DNA from: CAYRGG01 sp964423745
GTDB taxonomy: Bacteria > Pseudomonadota > Gammaproteobacteria > Competibacterales > Competibacteraceae
Length of the DNA: 6,982 bases
Assembly: GCA_964423745.1 (NCBI GenBank)
Contig: CAYRGG010000116.1
Span: forward strand, 1 to 6,982
Direction of reading: 5' to 3'
Shown here: piece after piece, positions 1 to 6,239 of the stretch
How the letters are laid out: the number at the start of each line of letters is the position of its first letter
Position numbering within the stretch: the first letter of the stretch is position 1
The notes under the pieces: model-generated
What the model saw: only the letters and a program-made list of their open reading frames with translations
What the model was told of the DNA's origin: nothing
The model's database searches: none
Position numbers and translations under genes: made by a program

Positions 1-294
1 ACACTCATGCCTACTATTGCTGAAACCTGGGAAGAACGCGGCCGTCAGGAAGGTCTTGAAAAGGGTCTTGAAAAGGGTCTTGAAAAGGGTCTTGAAAAGG
101 GTCTTGAAAAGGGTCGCCAGGAAGAAGCTGCCTATAATGTGCTAGTTATTTTAGAGGCCCGCTTCGGCAACGTACCTGAAGCGCTTGCGCAGCATATCAA
201 AACAATGGATGACCTAGCCAAGTTAAGGGAATTATCCAAACTCGCCGCAACTGCTACTTCTTTGGATGTGTTTCGTGAAATGGTAACGCACTAA
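1..294 (+). CDS. C-terminal part of an Rpn-family (PD-(D/E)XK nuclease/transposase-like) protein, 5' cut by window edge
   Basis: The frame is open to the first base, so this is the tail of a longer gene; the ATG at 7 has no room for a visible ribosome binding site and is probably internal. The visible part has a short lead (TIAETWEERGRQE), then five GLEK repeats bounded by GRQE on both sides, then a helical tail (VLVILEARFGNVPEALAQH...). Charged GRQE/GLEK-type repeats followed by an ARFG-VP-type tail are common at the C-terminus of Rpn/DUF4351-type proteins, which carry a PD-(D/E)XK nuclease domain near the N-terminus and are implicated in recA-independent recombination. That catalytic domain would lie upstream of the window, so I cannot tell whether it is intact. 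The gene is convergent with pilD, with 152 bp between them. Family assignment is moderate; function is inferred only from the family. Confidence 0.6.
   Translation, partial: TLMPTIAETWEERGRQEGLEKGLEKGLEKGLEKGLEKGRQEEAAYNVLVILEARFGNVPEALAQHIKTMDDLAKLRELSKLAATATSLDVFREMVTH
52..111 (+). repeat. Five perfect 12-bp tandem repeats (GGTCTTGAAAAG) inside the Rpn-type gene
   Basis: The unit GGTCTTGAAAAG occurs five times without a mismatch (starts at 52, 64, 76, 88, 100) and encodes GLEK five times. A diverged half-unit (GGTCGCCAG, GRQ) follows at 112. Because the unit is a multiple of three, gain or loss of copies changes the length of the charged linker without breaking the frame. Perfect identity at DNA level suggests recent slippage expansion. 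Confidence 0.95.
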
Positions 295-384
295 TGCTAA
301 GTAGTGCAGCGAGCACTGCCCGAGATAGGAGATACGCTCATATTAACGCTCGCCAAAACATGACGCCAAGAGGTTGTCAGAAGT

Positions 385-414
385 CGTAGGGTCGGCAACT
401 GGTTGCCCACGCGG
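385..414. repeat. REP-like imperfect palindrome between convergent genes
   Basis: GGCAAC (394-399) and GTTGCC (402-407) form a perfect 6-bp stem with a 2-base loop, set in the wider context GTAGGGTC...CCCACGCGG. Similar GTAGGG-GGCAAC-GTTGCCCAC hairpins recur as intergenic repeats in many bacteria; that is from memory and cannot be tested here. A second small stem, AGTGC/GCACT (303-307 and 313-317), lies nearer the Rpn stop codon. Neither has a T-run, so I do not call an intrinsic terminator, although one could impede transcription from either side. Confidence 0.4.
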
Positions 415-446
415 ATGAAGACGAATCGGGCTAATGGTTTGTATTC

Positions 447-1313
447 CTATATCCCCATCCAGCGCATGTAAGCCTGATTTAGAGAATCTCCCCAGAGTAA
501 TGTGATCCAACCAGCGATGGCGAGAAAAGGGCCGAAGGGCATGGGTAGATTACGGTCCCGGCCCCGCAGCAGGATAAGAACACTGCCTAACACAGCCCCG
601 ACCATAGAGGAAAGGATGATGGCGGCGGGCAAAAACTGCCAACCTTGCCAAGCGCCCAGCATGGCCAGTAGTTTAAAATCACCGAAACCCATGCCTTCCT
701 TGCCGGTGAGTAAACGGAACAGATGGTAAACCGACCATAAGGATAGATAACCCGCCATAGCGCCGATAACGCTACTGTTTAGATCCGTAAAAATCCCGAA
801 TAGGGCCTGTCCGATACCAAACCAAAGGAAGGGTAGGGTGATACTGTCGGGCAGCAGTTGTGTTTTAAAATCGATGACGCTTAAAGCGATCAACGCCCAG
901 GTCAAGACGATGGCCGCTGCAGCTTGCCAGCCAAAACCAAAATGCCAGGCGACGACTACCGTTAATAATCCGGTAAGAGCTTCTATAAAAGGATATTGAA
1001 TAGAAATAGGCTTTTTGCAATGGGCGCAGCGGCCCCGTTGCAAGATATAGCTGACCAGGGGGATATTTTCCAGAGCCCCGATCGGGTGATCACAGTGGGG
1101 GCAGCGGGAGCGCGGGGTATGTAAATTAAACACCGGCTCATCAGGGGTAGGTTGGCCCATCAGATCGGCGCATTGCATACGCCATTCCCGCTCCATCATC
1201 ACCGGTAAGCGGTAAATGACTACATTCAAAAAACTACCGATGAGCAGACCAAATAGCCCCGCCACAATGCTAAATAGCACGGGCGAGGCGGCCAAAATTC
1301 CCAAGGTTTCCAT
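447..1313 (-). CDS. pilD: Type IV prepilin leader peptidase/N-methyltransferase PilD
   Basis: This 288-aa polytopic inner-membrane aspartic protease cleaves the leader from prepilins (and type II secretion pseudopilins) and methylates the new N-terminal residue. The N-terminal helix contains GLLIGSFLNVVIYRLP (about 22-37). The cytoplasmic methylase domain has the two zinc-type cysteine pairs C71-PH-C74 and C96-AH-C99, with ENIPLVSY between them. The two catalytic aspartates are visible: D148 in VIDFKTQLLPD and D212 in the GFGD motif of GMGFGDFK, 64 residues apart as in TcpJ-type peptidases. Length matches the Pseudomonas enzyme (about 290 aa). It is the last gene of pilBCD, 15 bp after pilC. 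No strong ribosome binding site lies close to the ATG: AGGA overlaps the pilC stop 13 bases upstream. Translation may therefore be coupled to pilC. The pilC TAG is in frame with this ATG, so no upstream start is possible. The gene appears intact. Confidence 0.97.
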   Translation of the reverse strand: METLGILAASPVLFSIVAGLFGLLIGSFLNVVIYRLPVMMEREWRMQCADLMGQPTPDEPVFNLHTPRSRCPHCDHPIGALENIPLVSYILQRGRCAHCKKPISIQYPFIEALTGLLTVVVAWHFGFGWQAAAAIVLTWALIALSVIDFKTQLLPDSITLPFLWFGIGQALFGIFTDLNSSVIGAMAGYLSLWSVYHLFRLLTGKEGMGFGDFKLLAMLGAWQGWQFLPAAIILSSMVGAVLGSVLILLRGRDRNLPMPFGPFLAIAGWITLLWGDSLNQAYMRWMGI

Positions 1314-1328
1314 GTTATAGAGTCGATC

Positions 1329-2564
1329 CTAAACGGCGGCAGCCAGTTTAAAGATGGGTAGATACATGGCAATGATCAAGCCACCCACCACCACGGCCAA
1401 GAAAGCCATAAGTGCTGGTTCAATGTAGGTGGTCAAGGTATCCACGCGATTATCCACTTCTTCTTCATAATAGTCAGCCACTTTTGCCAACATGGTTCCC
1501 AAGGCGCCGGATTCCTCGCCGATGGCCACCATCTGCACCACCATATCGGAAAATAGACTGCTTTGCCGCATGGCGAAGTTGAGTTGCTGACCGATGGACA
1601 CCGACTCGCGCATTTCCAACACACCGGTGCGAAAGACATAGTTACCGGTAGCACCAGCCACAGAGGTCATGGCATCCACCAGCGGCACACCGCCATCGAA
1701 CATGGTGGAAAGGGTGCGGGCAAAGCGGGCATTAGCGGATATGATAAGAATGGGACCGATCAACGGTATCCTGAGAATCCATTTATCGACAAACTGACTA
1801 AACTTCTGAGAGCGTTTTCGGGCTGCAATGAGACCCGTGATAAGGCCAATCGGCACCCCAAAAATGAGATACCAATAGCTTTGAAACACCTGGGAAATTT
1901 GGATCACCAGTTGAGTTAAAGCGGGTAATTCTGCGCCAAAACCTTCAAACAAATCCTGGAAGGTGGGAATCACAAAAATCAGCAAAACAGCGGTGACGAT
2001 AAACGCGAAGCACAGCACGATGATAGGGTAAGTGAAGGCTTTTTTCACCTTGGCTTTGAGGGATTCGCTTTTTTCCAGATAAACAGCGATCTTATCCAGT
2101 AGAGTTTCCAGGACACCGGCATCTTCACCTGCCTGAACCAAGCTGCAGTACAACTCATCAAAGTACAGGGGATGTTTCCCCAAAGCCTTGGCAAAGGAGG
2201 TGCCGCCTTCCACATCGTTTTTGATGGATAAAATCAACGCCTTTAATTTAGGTTTTTTACTGCTGTGGCCCAACATCTCCAAACACTGGACCACGGCAAT
2301 ACCGGCATCCAGCATGGTGCAGAGTTGCCGGGTGAATAACATAATGTCCTGAGGTTTGATGCTGCCCCCACTGGAGAACAAGGACTTGGGTTTTTTCTTA
2401 ACCCGTAACGGAGTAATGCCCTGTCGGCGAAGCTCAACCCGGATCAAATTCGAGTTAGGGCCACGCATCTCGCCTTTGACGGTTTTGCTACGCTTGTCTT
2501 TGCCTTGCCAGGTAAAGACGGCTTCTTCAGGTTTTTTCTGTTTTGCGATACTGACTGCTGCCAT
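1329..2564 (-). CDS. pilC: Type IV pilus inner-membrane platform protein PilC
   Basis: This 411-aa inner-membrane protein forms the platform that couples the PilB/PilT ATPases to pilin insertion and extraction. It has a short cytoplasmic lead (VFTWQGKDKRSKTVKGEM, about 16-33; LRRQGITPLRV, 46-54) typical of PilC. Two T2SSF domains follow, at about 74-197 and 277-399. Each carries the family signature, seen here as AGEDAG (145-150) and GEESGAL (349-355). Hydrophobic segments at about 179-199, 231-247 and 383-405 give the expected three membrane spans. The C-terminus GGLIIAMYLPIF is characteristic of the family. Length agrees with Pseudomonas PilC (about 405 aa). The start has an AAGGA Shine-Dalgarno 8 bases upstream. 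It sits 25 bp after pilB and 15 bp before pilD, so it is almost certainly cotranscribed. No missing motif or frame break is seen. Confidence 0.97.
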   Translation of the reverse strand: MAAVSIAKQKKPEEAVFTWQGKDKRSKTVKGEMRGPNSNLIRVELRRQGITPLRVKKKPKSLFSSGGSIKPQDIMLFTRQLCTMLDAGIAVVQCLEMLGHSSKKPKLKALILSIKNDVEGGTSFAKALGKHPLYFDELYCSLVQAGEDAGVLETLLDKIAVYLEKSESLKAKVKKAFTYPIIVLCFAFIVTAVLLIFVIPTFQDLFEGFGAELPALTQLVIQISQVFQSYWYLIFGVPIGLITGLIAARKRSQKFSQFVDKWILRIPLIGPILIISANARFARTLSTMFDGGVPLVDAMTSVAGATGNYVFRTGVLEMRESVSIGQQLNFAMRQSSLFSDMVVQMVAIGEESGALGTMLAKVADYYEEEVDNRVDTLTTYIEPALMAFLAVVVGGLIIAMYLPIFKLAAAV

Positions 2565-2568
2565 TTTC

Positions 2569-2591
2569 TTAATCCTTGAAATTTAATCCTT
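2569..2591 (-). promoter_or_regulatory. Duplicated ribosome-binding segment between pilB and pilC
   Basis: On the minus strand the nonamer AAGGATTAA occurs twice, at 2591-2583 and 2577-2569. The proximal copy places AAGGA 8 bases before the pilC ATG and is the likely Shine-Dalgarno. The distal copy begins inside the pilB TAA stop codon. The second copy may be an accidental duplication or a standby site. Confidence 0.6.
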
Positions 2592-4341
2592 AATCTTTGG
2601 TTACCCGGTTTACTTCTTCAAGACTGGTGATGCCTTGACGGACTTTGTTGAGACCTGACTGGCGTAGGCTGTTGATACCTTCCCGTTGGGCTTGCTCGGC
2701 AATCTGCATGGCGTTGCCTTCCGCAAGAATAATGCGGCTGATATCCTGGGTCATGGGCATCACCTCGTAAATACCCACCCGGCCTTTATAGCCGTTTGTG
2801 CAATTTTCGCACCCGACAGGACGGTAGACCACTAAACTGTCTAATTCATCTTCCCGAAAACCCTCTCGCAATAGGGTTTCGGGGGGAAGATTTTTATCCG
2901 CCGTTTTACACTTGGTGCATAGTCGCCTCCCCAAACGCTGGGCGATAATCAGCGTAATGCTAGACGCGATATTGAAGGGGGCAACCCCCATATTCATTAA
3001 ACGACTGAGAGTTTCAGGGGCGCTGTTGGTGTGTAGCGTGGACAGCACCATGTGACCAGTCTGGGCAGCTTTGATGGCGATTTCTGCCGTTTCCAGGTCG
3101 CGGATCTCACCCACCATGATGATGTCAGGATCTTGACGCAAAAAGGCCCGTAGCGCCGACGCAAAGTCGAGACCGGTTTTTATATTCACGTTAACCTGAT
3201 TAATACCAGCCAGGTTGATTTCCACCGGATCTTCTGCAGTCGAGATATTAACCTCGGCAGTATTAAGAATGTTAAGAGCCGTATAAAGAGAAACGGTTTT
3301 ACCGCTACCCGTAGGTCCAGTCACCAGTACCATGCCCTGGGGTTTGTGAATTGCATTAACAAACAATTCTTTTTGATGATCTTCGTAGCCCAGAGCTTCG
3401 ATACCCATCTGGGCGCTGCTGGGATCCAGGATACGCATCACGATCTTTTCGCCCCATAGGGTGGGCAGGGTGTTGACACGAAAATCGATGGCCCGCTGCT
3501 TAGATAAGTGCAGCTTCATGCGGCCGTCCTGGGGCACCCGGCGTTCGGCGATGTTTAATTTAGACATTACCTTGAGACGCGCGGAAATGCGGCTAGACAA
3601 ATTGGAAGGAGGTTTAGCCACCTCATAGAGAATCCCGTCTTGGCGAAAACGCACCCGATAGGTTTTCTCATAGGGTTCAAAATGTAAGTCCGATGCGCCA
3701 CGATTGATGGCGTCTAACAAGGCCCGATTGACAAATCGCACCACCGGCGCATCGTCGTCTTGAGAGCTAATAGCGGCGGACTTTTTGTCGTCGTCTGAGG
3801 TGACATCTAGATTGTCCATATCCTCATCCAACATGCCGTCCATGCCTTCGCCGTTGTTATCCAACGCTCGTTGAATAGCCTGGTTGAGCTGGCCGTCCAT
3901 AACCACGACGGGTTCGGTGGTCAAACCACTTTGGAATTTAATATCTTCCAAGGCGCGCATATTGGTGGGATCGGAAAGGCCAATATACAGGCGGTTGCCA
4001 CGCTTATGCAGAGGCAATGCGCGATGTTGGCGAATCAGCTTTTCATCCACGAGACGGGTGGGGGCGTTATCCAGTTCCAGGGTAGTGATATCAAACAACG
4101 GCAAATTGAATTCTTGGGACGCGGTGCGGGCAACGTCTTTTTCCTGAACCAGCTTTTTCTCCACCAAATAGCTGACTAACGGTGTTTCATTGCTGCGTGC
4201 TTCTTCAACAGCCTTGAGGGCTGCCTCTTGGTCGATCAGTTTATTACGTACCAACTGCCGGGCGAGGCCACTTAAGAGGAAGGCTGCAGGTGGTTTCTTT
4301 GCGCTGAGCGTTGGTTGAGCGTTTGGAGGCGTTGTGGCCAT
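2590..4341 (-). CDS. pilB: Type IV pilus assembly (extension) ATPase PilB
   Basis: This 583-aa cytoplasmic hexameric ATPase powers pilus extension through the PilC platform. The N-terminal MshEN/T2SSE_N-type domain spans about 20-160 (FLLSGLARQLVRNKLID...). An acidic linker follows at about 164-198. The GspE/PilB ATPase core begins near DDAPVVRFVN (195-204) and has ASDLHFEPYEK (216-226), Walker A GPTGSGKT (342-349), the Asp box STAEDPVE (367-374), Walker B DPDIIMVGEIRD (404-415) and the His box TGHMVLSTLHTNS (428-440). The zinc tetracysteine is C475, C478, C511 and C514. The C-terminus GITSLEEVNRVTKD is essentially that of Pseudomonas PilB, about 566 aa long; the extra length is at the N-terminus and linker. 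The MshEN repeat is a poor match to the consensus c-di-GMP motif (no RLG), so direct c-di-GMP binding is doubtful. It is the first gene of the operon. The AT-rich upstream region shows no clear ribosome binding site, so the exact start is less certain than the gene. Confidence 0.97.
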   Translation of the reverse strand: MATTPPNAQPTLSAKKPPAAFLLSGLARQLVRNKLIDQEAALKAVEEARSNETPLVSYLVEKKLVQEKDVARTASQEFNLPLFDITTLELDNAPTRLVDEKLIRQHRALPLHKRGNRLYIGLSDPTNMRALEDIKFQSGLTTEPVVVMDGQLNQAIQRALDNNGEGMDGMLDEDMDNLDVTSDDDKKSAAISSQDDDAPVVRFVNRALLDAINRGASDLHFEPYEKTYRVRFRQDGILYEVAKPPSNLSSRISARLKVMSKLNIAERRVPQDGRMKLHLSKQRAIDFRVNTLPTLWGEKIVMRILDPSSAQMGIEALGYEDHQKELFVNAIHKPQGMVLVTGPTGSGKTVSLYTALNILNTAEVNISTAEDPVEINLAGINQVNVNIKTGLDFASALRAFLRQDPDIIMVGEIRDLETAEIAIKAAQTGHMVLSTLHTNSAPETLSRLMNMGVAPFNIASSITLIIAQRLGRRLCTKCKTADKNLPPETLLREGFREDELDSLVVYRPVGCENCTNGYKGRVGIYEVMPMTQDISRIILAEGNAMQIAEQAQREGINSLRQSGLNKVRQGITSLEEVNRVTKD

Positions 4342-4810
4342 GATTTACCAATTTAATATAAAAATAATTTAAAAAATTACTATAAAATGTTGAATTTCAA
4401 GCTGCGGTCTTTTTACTTGTTTTATTGTCGGCGATTTGCATGTACATATTTGTTATTTGCAGCAACGTTTACCCGACATGCCCATTTTGATCTGTTAAAC
4501 CAATATCCAAATGTGGAGTAAGGAAACTACTCAATGGGTTATCCGCGAGAATATGTTGCATAATTCACGCCATTTTTAACGTGCTTATAAATTGCACTAT
4601 TTCAGCAATCCTCTACTGAGGTATTTGGCAGGATAAGTACGAAAAATCAAACCTCAACCGCACTAGCTTCAATCGATAAAAATGGTTTAACTTAGGAGTT
4701 GCAGGTTTAACGTAAAGTCACAAAACAACGATTTTTGTCAGCACTTGCGTTGCAAGGCTAAAAAGGAATCTTGCCACTTTAGTCTAACGAGAGGCTATAA
4801 GGAGCGAAGT
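4342..4810. other. Long AT-rich non-coding region between divergent pilB and a small gene
   Basis: About 470 bp without a credible gene. It should hold the pilB promoter (leftward) and the promoter of the 94-aa gene (rightward). I found no sigma-54 type GGCAC-N5-TTGC site in either direction and no convincing sigma-70 pair for pilB. A weak rightward candidate is TTGTCA (4735-4740) with TAAAAA (4759-4764), 18 bases apart. Small inverted repeats exist, for example CTTGC/GCAAG (4744-4756, 3-base loop), GAGTA/TACTC (4516-4532) and ATTGC/GCAAT (4591-4609). GGTTTAAC occurs twice (4684-4691 and 4704-4711), 20 bases apart. None is strong enough to name. No pilin-like GFTLIE coding sequence is present. 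Confidence 0.6.
4799..4804 (+). promoter_or_regulatory. Shine-Dalgarno AAGGAG that fixes the start of the 94-aa gene
   Basis: AAGGAG lies 6 bases before the ATG at 4811. This makes 4811 the preferred start over an in-frame ATG at 4745, which has no comparable site and would add 22 residues of unremarkable sequence. Confidence 0.8.
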
Positions 4811-5095
4811 ATGCAAAATCAAGATCACGATTTAGGAGACGATGAGCGGTATATTGCTGAATATCGAAAGCTGTTACAAGACTACGCTAATTTAGTGGTT
4901 AAGCATCCTGAGATGATTGATCAACTTCGCGATGCTTTAAAGACAAGTGCTCGTTTAATGGTCAGCAATCGTCCAGAGGCCATCTCAACTTTTGATAAGG
5001 TGGTTAAAGAATTAGATGCTTTTTTGATCGCTTGTAAGACGGGTGAAATTGATCCACAGCAATTTGCGACAGGAGCTATGCCTGATAAACCATAG
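4811..5095 (+). CDS. Small hypothetical protein of 94 aa, function unknown
   Basis: I do not recognise this protein. It has a strong AAGGAG ribosome binding site and an uninterrupted frame in ordinary-looking codons, which supports a real gene. It has no signal peptide, membrane segment or cysteine pair; the one cysteine is C75. The sequence is mostly helical and charged: an acidic start (QDHDLGDDERYIAEYRKLL), a middle DYANLVVKHPEMIDQLRDALKTSARLM (about 24-50), then VSNRPEAISTFDKVVKELDAFLIACKTGEID (51-81) and a loose Pro-rich end. This suggests a compact cytoplasmic helical bundle. It is divergent from pilB with about 470 bp between them, and convergent with the RAYT gene across a palindromic patch. 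The neighbourhood does not define a role; a link to pili is possible but not shown. Confidence 0.7.
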   Translation: MQNQDHDLGDDERYIAEYRKLLQDYANLVVKHPEMIDQLRDALKTSARLMVSNRPEAISTFDKVVKELDAFLIACKTGEIDPQQFATGAMPDKP

Positions 5096-5108
5096 CGGCA
5101 TGCCATTT

Positions 5109-5136
5109 ACCCCTCGTACTTTAGTACTTTAGGGGT
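5109..5136. repeat. Imperfect hairpin ACCCCT...AGGGGT containing a GTACT/AGTAC inner stem
   Basis: ACCCCT (5109-5114) pairs with AGGGGT (5131-5136), and inside it GTACT (5116-5120) pairs with AGTAC (5123-5127) around a TT loop. It lies 14 bp after the small gene and could act as a barrier at its 3' end, but there is no T-run. Its right arm is the first of three copies of AGTACTTTAGGGGTC (5123-5137, 5141-5155, 5246-5260), so it belongs to the RAYT-linked repeat patch. Confidence 0.65.
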
Positions 5137-5235
5137 CTAAAGTACTTTAGGGGTCAGGTCGCTTTTTTAATAATACTTGCTATGACAGCATCTATGGTGC
5201 GAGCAAGCTGTATATCCTCATTTTTCCTTTTCCTG
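5137..5235. repeat. Direct repeat copy 1 (99 bp): palindrome plus RAYT gene tail
   Basis: This copy is identical at every base to 5242-5340 (offset 105). It begins with C plus the perfect 12-bp palindrome TAAAGTACTTTA (5138-5149), continues through GGGGTCAGGTC, then reproduces the end of the RAYT coding sequence. The six bases TATGGC (5236-5241) separate the copies. Confidence 0.97.
5154..5235 (-). pseudogene. Orphan duplicate of the last 26 codons of the RAYT gene
   Basis: Read on the minus strand, this stretch encodes the same C-terminal residues as the intact gene, ending ARTIDAVIASIIKKAT and a TGA stop (complement of TCA at 5154-5156). It has no start and no catalytic domain, so it is a debris copy created with the 99-bp direct repeat. 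Confidence 0.85.
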
Positions 5236-5241
5236 TATGGC

Positions 5242-5340
5242 CTAAAGTACTTTAGGGGTCAGGTCGCTTTTTTAATAATACTTGCTATGACAGCATCTAT
5301 GGTGCGAGCAAGCTGTATATCCTCATTTTTCCTTTTCCTG
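5242..5340. repeat. Direct repeat copy 2 (99 bp), overlapping the 3' end of the intact RAYT gene
   Basis: Identical to 5137-5235. The palindrome TAAAGTACTTTA (5243-5254) lies just beyond the gene, and the motif GGGGTCAGGTC runs across the stop codon (TCA at 5259-5261 is the complement of TGA). The copy ends at 5340 inside the coding sequence; the next base differs (T at 5236, A at 5341). Confidence 0.97.
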
Positions 5341-6239
5341 ATCTGATGAGTCACAAAACTCACTGAGCCGATATGGCCTAAATTGAAGTATTTTTCAATG
5401 TCTTTAAGCTTCACATTGGCCATTTCCTGACAAAGATACATAGCGATTTTACGTGCCTCATTCCCCTTTTGTGGCCCTTTGATAACGCGGGTCAACTCCG
5501 CAGGTTTTGTCTTAAACCAATCAGCCACGCCTTCTACAATCAGCTCCATGGAGATATCAGAGCGGATTATAGACCCCATCTCTTCTGCATCCAGTTCGGG
5601 TAGCAAATTCTCATAGACCCAAGCACGAAAGTCTTTCCCACCTATGATAGAGGTCTGGTTGCCACGTTGATAATACCGCAAGATGTCGTCATCCACCCCT
5701 TGCATCACATAGTTGACATAGGCTTTATGGCACTGTGTATGCCCCAGTAGCTGACAGGTTTTCTCCCGATGCAACCAGTCTGGTGTTTTGGTCTTATTGA
5801 TATAGGCTGGGTAACTAGACCAGGGATAGGTGGCCAACTCTCTAACTAAAGGTCGCTTACTATCGATGGGGTTTCTGTGAATATAACGGGATAATTGCAG
5901 TAGATAGGCATCCTTGTCTACCAGCACGGCTTTATACCGTCCTCGAAACAGAGGACCATCCGTCTTTTTCAGTCGGTTGTGGCGCTGGGTATAGACCCCA
6001 TTGATATGGCGCATCATGCGGCTGAGATTGGCATCGGGGGTTTCTAATAACAGATGATAGTGATTTCCCATGAGGCAATAAGCATGGATGATACCGTGAA
6101 AGCGTTGCTTGGCTTCAGCCAGCGTATCGAGAAAAACCTGATAATAGGGCGCATCATGAAAAATCTTCTGTCGGGCACGGCCACGATTCATGACATGATA
6201 AAAGGCGTTTTCGTATTCAAGGCGTTGCGGTCTGGGCAT
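5259..6239 (-). CDS. REP-associated tyrosine transposase (RAYT, Y1/HUH) with DnaA-like C-terminal domain
   Basis: This 326-aa protein belongs to the IS200-like Y1 transposase superfamily, which nicks and rejoins single-stranded DNA through a tyrosine and usually acts on small palindromic (REP-like) elements. The N-terminal Y1_Tnp domain (about 5-125) starts YHVMNRG (14-20). It has the HUH metal site H60-Y-H62 in GNHYHLLLE, and the likely nucleophile Y119 in SRYIHRNP. LFRGRYKAVLVDKD (97-110) is also a family hallmark. Residues about 230-303 (ELIVEGVADWF...EARKIAMYLCQEMANVKLKDIEKYFNLGHIGSVSFVTHQI) resemble the DNA-binding domain IV of DnaA, as in one RAYT-related subgroup. The domain set appears complete. 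The start ATG lacks a good Shine-Dalgarno. The gene is convergent with the 94-aa gene and divergent from the IS110 gene. Its 3' end carries a palindrome and the GGGGTCAGGTC motif, plausible substrate or leftover ends. It could instead be a host-domesticated gene. Confidence 0.9.
   Translation of the reverse strand: MPRPQRLEYENAFYHVMNRGRARQKIFHDAPYYQVFLDTLAEAKQRFHGIIHAYCLMGNHYHLLLETPDANLSRMMRHINGVYTQRHNRLKKTDGPLFRGRYKAVLVDKDAYLLQLSRYIHRNPIDSKRPLVRELATYPWSSYPAYINKTKTPDWLHREKTCQLLGHTQCHKAYVNYVMQGVDDDILRYYQRGNQTSIIGGKDFRAWVYENLLPELDAEEMGSIIRSDISMELIVEGVADWFKTKPAELTRVIKGPQKGNEARKIAMYLCQEMANVKLKDIEKYFNLGHIGSVSFVTHQIRKRKNEDIQLARTIDAVIASIIKKAT

Noticed and set aside
52..111. CRISPR-like array
   Set aside because: The repeats are contiguous 12-bp units without spacers and lie in a coding frame.
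303..317. Intrinsic terminator AGTGC/GCACT after the Rpn-type gene
   Set aside because: The stem is only 5 bp and is followed by GCCCGAG, with no T-run.
3871..4179. Open frames on the plus strand inside pilB (also at 1563-1919, 2356-2586 and 502-729)
   Set aside because: They lie antisense to well-supported pil genes, have no recognisable motifs, and are expected shadows of the coding frame.
4744..4756. CTTGC-GTT-GCAAG hairpin as a terminator or operator
   Set aside because: The stem is short, has no T-run in either direction, and shows no link to a known regulator.
4745..4810. Upstream extension of the 94-aa gene to an ATG at 4745
   Set aside because: No good ribosome binding site precedes 4745, while AAGGAG sits 6 bases before the ATG at 4811.
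4342..4810. A sigma-54 promoter or a hidden pilA gene upstream of pilB
   Set aside because: No GGCAC-N5-TTGC-like site and no GFTLIE-type prepilin start was found on either strand.
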